From positions 5,119,123 to 5,183,122 of the forward strand of contig NW_006499799.1 of assembly GCF_000471905.2 (NCBI RefSeq): a stretch of 64,000 nucleotides of DNA, given 5' to 3'. Position numbers and translations under genes: made by a program. Numbering within the stretch: the first letter of the stretch is position 1; the number at the start of each line of letters is the position of its first letter. This document shows positions 34,709-44,799 of this stretch, one piece after another. The notes under the pieces are model-generated. The model made no database searches, had not been told where the DNA came from, and saw nothing but the letters and a program-made list of their open reading frames with translations. Source of the DNA: Amborella trichopoda (taxonomy: Eukaryota > Streptophyta > Magnoliopsida > Amborellales > Amborellaceae).

Positions 34709-36255
34709 TGTAATTCAGTGTGAAAAATATGTGTAAATAAAATGTCCCTCTCTACCTCAATGAACGAATTGCACAAAAAATATTAACAAATAAAATACCC
34801 CATAACTAGGGCAATGGACCAAAAAATTCCCCAAATTATGAGCAAAGGCTGTAATACCAAAAAAAACAAAAAAAATAGGAGCAAAAGGCAACCCACAAAA
34901 TCTATGGAATCAAAATCATTTGATTTTGGAGGTCAGTGGCCTGGGCGACACAGGGCATGTTGCTTAGGCGGCACAACTAGTGTCGCTCAAAACGTTTTTC
35001 TAACAAAAGCACCCCTACTATGGATTTTTTACCAAAAATATTGTTTTCAAACATTTAATTGATTTTCAATAGTTTTCAAACGCTCATTAGTGGCATGAGC
35101 CTAAACTGCCAACCAATTTCAAAAATATATTTTCATTCAAAAAAAAAAATGCTTCTTGGTGGCACGAGCCTAAACTGCTAACGAAAATCCAATTCAGAAA
35201 ACATCTAGCCCTGTATGACGTAAAAGGTCGGGTGTATCTATATAACCCCGTATGACGTAAAAGGTCGGGTGTATCTGTCTAACCCCGTATGACGTAAAAG
35301 GTCGGGTGTATTAAAAAAGCATCTAACCCCGTATGACGTAAAAGGTTGGGTGTATTCGTCTAACCCCGTATGACGTAAAAGGTCGGGTGTAACTGTCTAA
35401 CCCTGTATTACATAAAAGGTTAGGTGCATACAGAAAATGTCTAACTCCGTATGACATAAAATTTTGAGTGTATCCATCTAGCCCCGTATGATAAAAAGGG
35501 TCAGGTATATCCACCCATCGCTGCATGACGTTAAACTGCTTAGGGGGCTCCATGGTTGCAGGAGTTAAAACCGCTAACTAAAAATCTGTTTTTCAAAAAT
35601 ATCTTTCTCATTTCAAAAAATTTCATTATAAGGTAATCATTTCACACATTTTTTAGCCTTTAAAAAGACATATTCTCGAGATTATTTTAAGGAGGGAGAC
35701 TCTTATGTGGTTAGCCCAAGAGAGAGAGCGAGAAGAAAAAAAAAAAATCGGGGAAAAAGAGAGAACGTGGAAGTTAAGAAACCAGAGAAAGCCAGAAAGG
35801 AACCCTAGATTTAGATAAGCAACCTTAAGCCCTAGCCCCCTTGAAACCAACTTTTAGCCCAGATCAGCAAAACTCTTGTCCAACCAAGCCAAGGTTTGGC
35901 CAAGTTTGTAGAGAGAACAACAGAGGACATATGTGCACAACTGTCGTTCTGATACGGGTGAGGCGTTGAAGTCTCGGTTGCCCCATGTCAACTGGCCTGG
36001 CCAGGTATTTTTCTCATCATCTCTCTTTCTCTTATTTTTCATTTATTTTGTTAGATTTATGATTTTAATCCTTTTTTTATTCAATCTTTCCTAGTTTTTG
36101 GATTGATGTTGGCTCTACCAATGTTTGAGAGCAGATCTATTCTGGCCTCATATCAAAATTAGATTTTCCCTACTCTCTATCATTTTTAAAATCAGTTTGT
36201 AGTACGAATCAGAGGGATCTTCCTTCGAAGATCTCTCCGATTTGCATCGCAAACA
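34709..36255 (+). repeat. 3' LTR of outer gypsy element
   Basis: About 1.55 kb, TG at 34709 to CA at 36255. Its last 620 bp match the 5' LTR at 11130-11746. It contains the tandem array at 35200-35530. Confidence 0.8.
35200..35530. repeat. Tandem array of TATGACGTAAAAGGTCGGGT units in the LTR
   Basis: Eight or nine units of 37-44 bp, each with CCCCGTATGACGTAAAAGG. The first five are nearly identical in this core and the last three are decayed. Each good unit carries TGACGT, the core bound by plant TGA-type bZIP factors. Confidence 0.9.
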
Positions 36256-36289
36256 AAGTGTGAGATTCATTAAGATAATGAAAGGAGAT

Positions 36290-36580
36290 ACAAATTAGAA
36301 ACAACAAAAAAAAAGAGAGAAAATGAAAAGAAAAAGGAGAAAAGAACAGCAGCAGCAACAGGCTTATGAGGTTGCCAATTTAGCTAAGGAATTAGCCTCC
36401 GATTTAAAACCTCTGGCAACATGGGCAAATTCAACATGATAATCCCTCAAAATGAATAGGATTTCATCCATAAGACTACTTAGTGCCACAGGGTGAAGTC
36501 TGGGTTCAGACACCAATTGCTAACATTAGCCGAATCACCTTCAATGAGAACTATGTAGCAGGACTTCATTCTTGTGAAAT
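36290..36580 (-). pseudogene. RNase H (RVT_3-like) remnant, minus strand
   Basis: Minus-strand reading gives LIEGDSANVSNW, then after a shift MDEILFILRDYHVEFAHVAR and GFKSEANSLAKLATS. The E-G-D-S-x-x-V and H-V-x-R-x-x-N-x-x-A-x-x-L-A patterns are those of the RNase H domain in plant LINEs and related genes. It abuts the gypsy 3' LTR end. Confidence 0.55.
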
Positions 36581-36589
36581 CAATGAAAC

Positions 36590-37420
36590 TGAACTATAGG
36601 CTTAGCTACCTTGCACGATCTTCTTCCCTCTCTCCCTCTCTCTCTCTAAAACCTCTTTCTATATCTCTTAAGCTTTCTTATGAGCTGGGTACAGGGATGT
36701 ACCTCTCATCTCTATGATAGCCCTCTAGCATCATAAGATAAGATTACAACACCATATTGCCACTCACAATACTTTCTCTCTCTACATTATTTCCTATCGC
36801 TTCTTTTGCAGCAAGGAAATATTTCCCCTCTTACAATATATTCATGGAAAGCACAAGCTCAATAGTTTTCTCTCTAGAAAGGCAACAAAACTAAGGCTGT
36901 AAGTCTACAAATTTGGTGAGTGTGTTCCATAATTTTATTTATATTCTATATCCAAAATAGTACTTGAAGTTTGGAGAAAGGTTGCATTAGCAAGGGGAAA
37001 CGTATAGGGCATTGTTTTTAGTTTGTTGGAGTGATTTATATTCATTTTCATGAGTACATGCTTGATGAAAATTATATTGAGGTTGCTCGGATGATGTTTA
37101 TAATAACTACATCGATTTTATGTTTCAATTACTTTTTTTACGACAAAGTTGATGATCTTTTTGCATCATATTTAAAGTCAAATAAATTTACAGCAAGCTA
37201 TTTGTGATTATTTTAATAGAGTAAAAGGGTTGCATGCCATATGTTTGTTGATATTTCTGGTTGAGTTCAAAACCCAATTTACATTTCACTTAAGCTTTAT
37301 TTACTATTAAAAACAAAAAGATCAATTTTATTTGAGCCAACAATTAGTATCATAGCTAAGGGGTTTTCAATTTGTATCAAAGATTGCTAATCATAAAATT
37401 GTATTGACTGATTTAGTAAA
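36590..37420. other. No supported gene
   Basis: AT-rich sequence with a short CT-rich tract at 36633-36652. Nothing recognisable. Confidence 0.5.
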
Positions 37421-37424
37421 ACGA

Positions 37425-37775
37425 AAAGTTTAAATAGAGCCTACCTCAAAACTTTCACTAGAAGAGGTTGTTTTGATGCCCAAATATCCTCAAATTAATC
37501 ATCTCGATATGAAGATACATGGACATGAGAAAAAAATGGATTTCAAGTTTTGGAAATAGTGTATTTTGGAACGCATTTTTGGACTGTCAATTTTCAAGAT
37601 TTTCAAGTTTTCATATATCTGTTGATCTACACTATTTTTGAAGCTATATAGTTTATAAATAAGGATGAAAATATATTTTTAGGCTATCACAAAGATTTTC
37701 AGTATGAAAACCATGTTTCTCTACACTATTTAAAGGTAGGCTTTAATTTGATTGTGTAGAGCATCGGCTTTTAGT
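37425..37775. mobile_element. MITE (19-bp-terminus family), member 2
   Basis: Collinear with the member at 54690-55083 (shared words ATGGATTTCAAGTTTTG and ATCTACACTATTTTT). The family motif is decayed: CATCTCGATATGAAGATA at 37500-37517. Both ends are eroded. Confidence 0.7.
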
Positions 37776-37990
37776 AAATATTGATCAGCTTGAGGGCTAT
37801 AATTTCCTACTTTGGAAGAGTAAAATATACCAAGGTCATGGTCTGTTGGATCTAGCCCCCTCAGACGTTGCCTTAGAAGAGCCCCTTTTTAAAAGGAAGC
37901 TAGATAAAAGGCAATGTTGAATGGGAAAACTAAGAAGGGTTAGGCTTATTGAAATCGTTGCAACTAGTCTGAGAATAACTTGCCATAGTC
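37775..37990 (+). pseudogene. Copia-type gag fragment
   Basis: The frame reads IDQLEGYNFLLWKSKIYQGH, then GLLDLAPSDVALEEP. The L-x-G-x-N-(Y/F)-x-x-W-(K/R) motif marks the N-terminal region of Ty1/Copia gag. Only about 60 residues can be followed before stops. Confidence 0.5.
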
Positions 37991-38199
37991 TCGACTCATC
38001 GAAAAGCATGGCCACGATTTCAAAGCTTCACTTGCTTCCTTCACTTTCTTTAAGAGCTCAAATCAAAAAGTGAGAGAAAAGTGAAAAATTAGGAGAAGAT
38101 GGTGCAATTAAAAGGGTTAACTTTTTTTATACAAGTAGGAGGGGTAAAAATTCCTCATTTCCCCCCAGAATTCCTCATAACCCACTTATTCCTATCTTG

Positions 38200-38692
38200 T
38201 GCGGAAGCTCTAAATTCAATGGGTTGATTTTTTGTAAATAAAATAACAGAAAAAAGACCGACAAAAACAAGCAACAAGCAAGAAAATAAAGCAGGAAAAA
38301 AATAGCAAAAAAAAGATAACACTAGAATTTATGTAGTTTATCATCAATGTGACTAAATTACTTAAGAGAACTAGATTCCCAATCTCCCATCAAACCTTCT
38401 TCTCTGCAATTTTCTCGCTCTATAAAACCCTCAAAAGTTTCCCTCTAATTTTCTAGGACTTTTCTCTCGACAAAATCCATTTAAATAGAAAATAGGAAAC
38501 CCACTAAAAGAAGTCTATGCAAGACCTCTCTTTCCTTCCTTTTAAGAAATTTAACTTTTATTCTTATCTACTTATAGACCCCATGTCTATCCTAACCTAC
38601 ATGGACTTACCCACATATCCTAAATAATAGGTACTACCCAATTAAATAGGAAACTTAAAAGATAAGATAACTAATCTCAACAAATCTCCACC
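38200..38692 (-). repeat. Copia LTR, minus strand
   Basis: On the minus strand AAGCCAAGGTGGAGAT (PPT) is followed by TGTTGAGATTAG, the LTR start, and the LTR runs down to GCTTCCGCACA near 38200. The AAGG(T/A)GGAGA/TTGTTG boundary is typical of plant Copia 3' LTRs. Confidence 0.7.
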
Positions 38693-38800
38693 TTGGCTTG
38701 AATTTTAAAAGAGATTCTCATCAACTGTCTTCTCAACACGTGCCCCCATAGGCGTTTACCTTGGCAACATATTAATCAAGTCCAAGCATAGCTTGAACTT

Positions 38801-39085
38801 CTATAATAGAACCGACTTTATCAACAGATCTGCAGCATTCTTCTTGGTGCCTATCTTCAGTAGCAAGATAACACCTTCAATTATTATGTCACAATGGTAC
38901 CTGACATTAATATGTTTCATTCTTGCATGATATATTTGGTTCTTCATCAAATGTATTGCACTCTGACTATCACAATAAATAATAATCCCTTCATGTCGTA
39001 ACTCCAATTCACTTACAAGCCCTTCAAGCAAGAATGATGAAGAAATTTGTTGGGTAAAAGATGAGGAATTCCTAAAGTTATCCAT
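38801..39085 (-). pseudogene. Copia RNase H C-terminus
   Basis: The minus-strand frame reads LLEGLVSELELRHEGIIIYC, DSQSAIHLMKNQIYHARMKH, INVRYHCD and LKIGTKKNAADLLIKSV. The CDSQSAIHL-x-KN-x-x-(Y/F)H-x-R-x-KHI(D/N)-(V/I)RYH block is diagnostic of Ty1/Copia RNase H. It lies 110 bp before the LTR in the same orientation, as expected. The start is replaced by unrelated sequence. Confidence 0.92.
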
Positions 39086-39089
39086 TGGA

Positions 39090-39960
39090 TGCTAACATGG
39101 TGAACATGTGATTTTGATATCAATGTGGAGATTTTTAGATATAGTGATATCGAAAGTCACTCACATAAGAAAATCTCATATTATGTGGGATTGAAATTGA
39201 TATTGACAAGTTTCCTAAAGGAAATAGAAATCCAAAAGGATTAAGACTCTTAAGTATATCTCTTGGTTTTTTATATATATGTAATATCTATAGGACGTTT
39301 CCTATTCAGTGTGGATTCCTGACTTTATATATAGATATATATATAGTTGGGACGAAAAAGCAGAGAATTTGTGTGCCCTAGTTGAGTCAGCATATGGAAA
39401 CGATGGCTTCCTCTAGAGAGAGAGTGGGTAGGGTGTCTTATGCGTGAGATGTAAGGTCTCCCTTAGAAAGAATAGAGCTTCTTATAGAGAGAACATTACA
39501 ATGGTACCTCTTGTGGACTCCTCAAGATTAAGAAGCAGGTTTCTTGTAGAGAAGCAGTTCCCATAGAGATTTTGGGTGGTTTCCCCTTTTAGTTGAAAGA
39601 AAATCAGTTTTTTGGTGTTATTGGTAATGGTTGCCAGAAATAAAGAGAAAGAAAAACGCCATGTGATGTCAAAAACGACATGTGATGTCGATCGAGATAA
39701 TGGTTTAATTTGCTTGACTGAGTTTGTTCGGGGGTTAGAGAGATAACTCTATGTCCCAAAATCTATGATATAACTTTCATCGGTAAAGTGGATTTCAGTT
39801 TGTCGTGCTCTTTAATGTTGCCCTTCTGAGGTGAGTCACGTAAATCTTTGTATTTTTATGGTATGTGTTTCTTGCTTTATTTCTTGTACTTTATTTGCCA
39901 AAAATCAACCCATCTGGTTTAGATCTTTTGCGCACAACAATTCCGACCAAATCCTTCTCT
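39090..39960 (+). other. LTR-like non-coding sequence
   Basis: A TATATATAG promoter-like tract near 39330 is followed by a leader-like region with AGAGAGA and TCTTTGTATTTTTATGG words. It looks like an LTR or LTR-derived segment, but no second copy is present in the window to prove it. Confidence 0.3.
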
Positions 39961-40505
39961 CAAATGAGGACCTTATGGAAAAGTGGAAGGGCAAAGAAGT
40001 AAAAAGGAGACATTCAAATGACCAGTCTCGGCCCCATTAAAGCTCTCAAAGTCCTCAAACAAGACTGACCCTTAAAAAATATGAAAGGTATTTTCATTCA
40101 AACTCACTTTTGAGCACTCAAATAGCATCCAAACATAACAAATCTGGGCCATTGAGAAGCTTAGACCTAGATTAGTCAGGGTGGACCATTTCCAAACCGA
40201 GCCTAGCACCTGGAATGGGGCTGCCAAGCTCCGAAAGGTGGAGGCAAACCCCATTTTCCTCTCATCTCTCACTCTCTCTCTCTCTCCACCCTCTTTCCAC
40301 CCACCAGCGACCAGGTCGTCAATGCACCTCTCTCCCTTTCACCTCAGTCACCGGTGGCTAGGGCGCCAATACCCCCTCTCTCCCTCTCTTTTCTCCCACT
40401 CTTACTCTGTCACCCATTGGCAGCCTAGCTACCAATGCCCCCATATCTCATGCTCTCTCTCGCCCTCGCACCCATCGGGCATAGCCCCAGTGCCTCCTCT
40501 TCTGT
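39961..40505. other. No supported gene
   Basis: A CT-rich low-complexity region at 40260-40500 makes long open frames of Ser/Pro/His composition. No gene is supported. Confidence 0.5.
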
Positions 40506-40510
40506 CTCCT

Positions 40511-41101
40511 TAATGCAAAATGTGCCCAAAAATTAAATCTGGCCTTTTGTTTTATCTTGAACACCAACACAATCAGCAACAATGGAGAATTTAAAATAGC
40601 TATAAATTCAGCCCCAAAGGAGAAAAAACCCTTCTTCTCTGAATAAATTTGACTTTACAAAAATAATCATCCAGTCCCCTTGTTAAAGGGAAAGTTCCAC
40701 ATTAAATACAAGCTAATTAATAATAATAATAAAACCCAAAAATAGACTTTCTCTGTCTATCTCCCCCACGCTAATCTTGTTTTCTCTCTCCCACGATATT
40801 CTCTCTAGTCCCATCTCCTTCTCACGGGAATCTCCTCCCATAAAATCTTTCCTTAAAATCTCCCATACAAATCTCATGAAACTTACCCATAAAAATCTCT
40901 CTTTTAAATCTTTAACTCCACATCCTTATCTACGCCTCCATACTCACACGTTCTCACCCCATAAAAATAGTAATTAACCCAATTATAACTAAATACCCCT
41001 CATGCCTTAGTCCTAAATATTAATCAATAAAATAAAGAAATTACACCCATGCCCCCTATAAAAACAAATAAAAATAAAATTCCCATATGCTATTTGCATC
41101 A
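40511..41101 (-). repeat. 3' LTR of LKR/SDH-carrying element
   Basis: 591 bp, collinear with 43765-44575 apart from a MITE in the other copy. Shared words include AAATTCAGCCCCAAAGGAG and CATAAAATCTTTCCTTAAA. Confidence 0.9.
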
Positions 41102-41114
41102 TACTCCCCAGGTT
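41102..41114 (-). other. Polypurine tract
   Basis: Minus-strand AACCTGGGGAGTA lies immediately before the 3' LTR start TGATGCA. Confidence 0.75.
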
Positions 41115-41289
41115 AAAAAAAAATTTCGCCTCGAGTTTTTGTTGTGCCATCATCGATCTCCCTTAGTTGAAGTCCAACATTTCCACGCAAATGTTCAGGC
41201 ATGAGATTGAACACTCTAAAGAATGAAGAAATTCTCCATCTACCTAACCAATTCCAAGACAAACATCCAAACACATTCAAAGATCTGCA

Positions 41290-41850
41290 CAGGAAAGATA
41301 ATTGTTGACGAACACATCATGCGCCCAGAATTAGAACCGTCGGTCTTTTCTCTAGGTGATCTCCTGTCTGCACCATTTTTTCGCCAACCTTTAGTGAAAA
41401 TAAATTTGTACCTCTCCTGTAAACTCTTCCTCAGAATCATCACTTGGATTAATAGTAGAAGAATGAATCCATTACTTGGTCAAGAATGCTTTGGTCATCT
41501 CACACCAACTTCAAGTTTTGATAATGACAACGCATCCTCGCTTTGACCCACTTCAACTGAATCTGAATTTCTAATGCGGGAAATATATTCATATAAAGGT
41601 GTAAGCACTTACAAGATCTTCCTAAATGAGGTAAATTTGATATTTTAATCGTAGAGGCCAAGACACCAATGAAAATGGATAGGACATTTTCAAAATATTA
41701 GGTCGCTTCTTTTGCAAACTCAGTTGGAAGAATGTCAATTGCTAGACATAATATACCCTCACCTCTCATACCCTCATGATAAGAAGTTGTGAAGGGATTG
41801 TACCTGAAGAAAGGCTTTTCTATTGACATGGTTTGATTAACACACTCAAA
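41290..41850 (-). pseudogene. LKR/SDH: Lysine-ketoglutarate reductase/saccharopine dehydrogenase fragment
   Basis: The minus strand reads SIEKPFFRYNPFTTSYHEGM, then RGEGILCLAIDILPTEFAKE, matching the end of the LKR domain of the bifunctional lysine-degradation enzyme. After a stop it continues with VLSIFIGVLAST, EYISRIRNSDSVEVGQSED (shifted frame), ALSLSKLEVG, LDQVMDS and, near 41325, RPTVLILGA, the start of the SDH Rossmann fold. A piece of the linker between NSDSVEV and GQSEDALS appears deleted. Pieces from the LKR end, linker and SDH start follow each other without introns, suggesting capture from a spliced RNA. It has stops and shifts and is not functional. Confidence 0.82.
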
Positions 41851-42060
41851 CTCATCTGGCACCAGGTCCTCAAGAGCAAATAAAAGTAGTTTAAGAACTT
41901 CATGCACTAAAACAAGCTGCCCCAAGTCCTTTCCCACAAGTGCATAAATTAGCCTGGTCTCCTCATTCACGTCCATAAACTGCTGGAGTGAAAGAAGAGC
42001 CACACTCTCCTCTTTAGAAGACTTGAGTGGAGTCTCATCATGCAAGGGCAACAATGCCAC
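41698..42060 (-). CDS. Hybrid ORF: gypsy pol linker fused to LKR/SDH
   Basis: A single 120-codon open frame. Residues 1-71 (ALLPLHDETPLKSSKEESVA, then LLSLQQFM...LIYALVGK...DLVPDEF) match the segment between protease and RT of chromovirus-type gypsy polyproteins, which normally leads into PxELPxGLPP. Residues 72-120 (CVNQTMSIEKPFFRYNPFTT to ILPTEFAKEAT) are LKR/SDH. The junction near 41848 is in frame, and the stop falls after EAT where the host protein continues with S/QHFGDIL-like sequence. Confidence 0.75.
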   Translation of the reverse strand: MALLPLHDETPLKSSKEESVALLSLQQFMDVNEETRLIYALVGKDLGQLVLVHEVLKLLLFALEDLVPDEFECVNQTMSIEKPFFRYNPFTTSYHEGMRGEGILCLAIDILPTEFAKEAT

Positions 42061-42176
42061 CTTGCGATCATCCTTCCAAAAGGTATGTTACATTCACCAT
42101 TATGGATGGCCTTCCGATCAAACTGCCAGGGACGTTCTAGGAGTATGTGGCAAGCATCCATGGGTGCAACATCACA

Positions 42177-42671
42177 TCAAACCTTGTCCTTATAAAAATT
42201 ACCAATGAAAATTTTAAGTAAGCATCGAGAAGTTATAGGTACCTCAGCCTTGCATTTGAACCATGCGACCTTATAAGGATGTGGATGCTTGCCAGCTTTG
42301 AGATTTAGCTTGTCTACCATCTCTTGAGAGACTGTGTTTTCGCTACTCTCTTTGTCGATGATGACGTTGCAAACTTTGCCATTACACGTACACCAGGTGC
42401 GAAATATGTTAATCTTAAGCCAATATTCTTCGTGAGGTGTGTGTGGCATTGAGCGAACACATCGAATCAACAAGGCATCTCCCTTATCAGCCACTATCTC
42501 ATCGATTTGGTCATCAAAATCAACCTCATTTTCAGCAACAATCACTAGGTTTTTCTCCTGGTCTTCCCCTTGTTCAGTGTCATGCTCAGGCTCTACCAAA
42601 TTGGTGTGGCTATGAACTTCATTCAACGAGCACTCTGCAGCCCGATGACCCACCTCATTGCACCTAAAACA
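42177..42671 (-). pseudogene. CCHC zinc knuckle and aspartic protease
   Basis: CFRCNEVGHRAAEC is a perfect C-x2-C-x4-H-x4-C zinc knuckle at 42668-42627. The protease follows with VCNVIIDKESSENTVSQEMV, where the family has IIDGGSSEN: the catalytic Asp (near 42356) is kept but the next two residues are Lys-Glu. LNLKAGKHPHPYKVAWFKCK and, past the frame end, MDACHILLERPWQFDRKAIH (42161) complete the gypsy pattern. An inactive protease is likely. Confidence 0.88.
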
Positions 42672-42699
42672 CCTCGGACCAACAGCCTCTTAGGCTCAG

Positions 42700-43784
42700 G
42701 TTCATGCTCTGGTACCAGCAGTTGGGCCATCTTTTGCTATGATGATCCCGCTCCGATACCAAAGCACGAATGTGGCCTCCTAGTCCTTGATGATCCCGTA
42801 CCAGGTGTGGTTCGGTGAATGGTTACCATTTTTCTTTGTTGTTCCTCCACCTTTAAAGCGGCTTGATATGCACCCTCTAACCGAGGCATATGATGCAATG
42901 CAAGTTCATCTTGGATCGAACTCCGCAGCCCCAAAACATAATGCGCCACCTTTTGATCATCGGTTTCCGCTAACCATTACGCAGCGCTAAACAGTGATAC
43001 TCCTCTGTATACTTCCGAATAGATTGTACCATGATGCAACCTATGAAACTGTTGATACAATGTTTGTGAATAGCTCGGCGGGAGAAATTGCTCACCCATC
43101 CTTGCTTTCATCTTGGCCTATGAACTGATCTTTTCTCTGCCTTTTCGAACTCGTGCTTCTTAAACTTGATCCCACCATACTGATGCGAGTCCCATAAGTT
43201 TAAGAGCCACAAGTTTAACTTTCTTTGGATCGGACAATTCTTTCCAATCAAAGAAGCACTCAACCGTGCTCAACCAATCCAAAAACTCTTTAGGGGAAAG
43301 ATTTCCATAAAATTCAGGGAGATCAATTTTAATACCTAACTGACTCCCTACACTCATACCTCTGTGCATCTCGAGGTCAATCACGCGGTTCCTCCCTATC
43401 CCTAGCCCTACGCCAATCATATTGGACTTGGGGTGGTCGGCTACCCGACTCTTCATCAAATTCACGCTCTTGTCGCCGTCGTTGTGCATCGAGCAAATTT
43501 GGATGATCGAACACATAATCAGGATGCTCCATCCCAGATTCAAGCCCCGCTTCATGCCCATCTCCATCAAGACCCTCACGATTTGGATCCATCAACATGG
43601 GAACCTCTTCGTTTGAGACATCTTGTTGTCGATCTCTCTCCTGCAGAAACTGGGCAACCATCTTTGTAAAGTTGTCGATCCTTCCGTATAAGGCAATAGA
43701 CCCACGGCTACCACAACCTGCACAACCACTCATCGTGGTCGCCAACTGTTGCTCTGATACCACTTGATGCAAAAAGGGGCCCAA
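42700..43784 (-). pseudogene. gag of LKR/SDH-carrying element
   Basis: An N-terminal disordered part starts at 43784 (LYGRIDNFTKMVAQFLQERD). The retrotransposon gag domain is at 43160-43345: GIKIDLPEFYGNLSPKEFLD, WLSTVECFFDWKELSDPKKV and LVALKLMGLASVWWDQV. The downstream part 42737-42949 (MAHYVLGLRSSIQDELALHH) is in another frame. At least two frameshifts separate the parts. Confidence 0.87.
43751..43762 (-). other. Primer-binding site, initiator Met tRNA type
   Basis: Minus-strand TGGTATCAGAGC, two bases after the 5' LTR end GCATCA. This is the standard plant LTR element PBS complementary to initiator methionine tRNA. Confidence 0.92.
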
Positions 43785-43968
43785 AAATTAAGTATGGCCT
43801 TCTTTTGATCTTGAACAACAACACAATCAGTAACAATTGAGAATTTAAAGTGGCTATAAATTCAGCCCCAAAGGAGAAGAAACACTTCTTCTTTGAATAA
43901 AATTGTCTCTGCAAAAATAACCAACCAGTCTAAAGGGAAAGTTCCACCTTAAATACAAGTCAATTAAA

Positions 43969-43999
<31 letters not shown>

Positions 44000-44575
44000 G
44001 CAAATAGACTCTCTCTCTCCCCCACGTTAATCTCTTTTTTTTTCCCACGATTTTCTCTCTCTAGTCCTATTTCCTTCTCACGTGAATTTCTCCCCATAAA
44101 ATCTTTCCTCTAGTCCCATTTCCTTCTCACGTGAATCTCCCCCCATAAAATCTTTCCTTAAAATCTTTCACAAAATTCTCATGAAAATCTCCCATAAAAA
44201 TCTCTCTTTTAAATCTTTAACTCGCCATCCTTAGCCCTCATGTCTTAGTCCTAACTATTAACCAATAAACTAAAAAAGGGATTTACAATGAGACCATTTA
44301 CCTTTGATGCAAGGTGGTCACAATTCCTTACAACCATTTGATGTGAAATTTGATAACTTGGATGTGTCAAAAAGTTCGAGAAAATTTGTTTTGAAGTTTG
44401 AGCTTGGTCAATGGAATAATTACAATCGCTCAATTTCACATCCAATGGTCAAAATTAATGTGACCACCTTGTATCAAAGGTAAATGATCACATTCTATAC
44501 TTTCCCAATAAAAAATTACACCCATACCCCCTAAAAAATAAATTAAAATAAAATTCCCAGATGTGATCTGCATCA
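43765..44575 (-). repeat. 5' LTR of LKR/SDH-carrying element, with MITE
   Basis: 811 bp against 591 bp in the partner. The extra length is a MITE at 44270-44504 plus a (TAA)n expansion at 43970-43996. Confidence 0.9.
44270..44504. mobile_element. hAT-like MITE inside the 5' LTR
   Basis: Inverted ends hold CATTTACCTTTGATGCAAGG and, reverse-complemented, CATTTACCTTTGATACAAGG. Direct repeats CCAATAAA lie at 44262-44269 and 44505-44512. It is absent from the partner LTR. The exact ends are uncertain because of A runs next to the repeat. Confidence 0.75.
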
Positions 44576-44799
44576 CTCCATCTCTCTCTTCTCTCTACAC
44601 CTTAACCGCTAGTACCCTCATTTCTCTAATATCTCTCAACTAGCTCATATCTCTGAATTCTCTATTATATCTCATCTCTCAATTATCTCTTATTTCTCAA
44701 GCTCCATTTATCTCACTACCCGCTCATATCAGTTACACTCTACATACATCCCAAATCACCATGGTGGACGTGACTATGAAGCCATGGGTAAAAGAGCCA

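Larger units (their letters stand above)
11130..36255 (+). mobile_element. Degenerate Ty3/gypsy (Tat-like) retrotransposon, interrupted
   Basis: The order is 5' LTR (truncated at its start), PBS, long leader, gag, protease, RT, [11.3 kb nested element], end of RT, RNase H, integrase, spacer, PPT and 3' LTR. The order RT-RNase H-integrase identifies Ty3/gypsy. The gag start (MSITQDDYDDCSTADS...), the HC-type zinc motif in gag and the protease motif VLVDNAAS point to the Tat-like branch. Every domain has stops or frameshifts, and the LTRs differ widely, so it is old and dead. Without the insertion the element would be about 13.8 kb. Confidence 0.9.
40511..44575 (-). mobile_element. LTR retrotransposon with captured LKR/SDH fragment
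   Basis: A 4.07 kb element on the minus strand with every boundary feature present: 5' LTR 44575-43765, PBS, gag, CCHC, protease, an LKR/SDH fragment, PPT and 3' LTR 41101-40511. LTRs begin TGATGCA and end GCATCA. Flanks CTCCT and CTCCA form a 4-of-5 target duplication. RT, RNase H and integrase are missing and the host fragment lies in their place, so it must have moved with help from a related gypsy element. Confidence 0.88.

Noticed and set aside
35200..35530. Regular repeats with short variable parts, like a CRISPR array
   Set aside because: Units are simple tandem repeats in a plant LTR, with variable parts of 1-8 bp and no spacers of constant length; CRISPR does not occur in plant nuclear DNA.
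36290..36580. Possibility that the minus-strand RNase H remnant belongs to the gypsy element
   Set aside because: It lies beyond the LTR end at 36255 and has the LINE/RVT_3 pattern, not the gypsy RNase H pattern.
40181..40513. 110-codon Ser/Pro/His-rich plus-strand frame
   Set aside because: Encoded by a CT-rich tract ending at the retrotransposon boundary; no motif.
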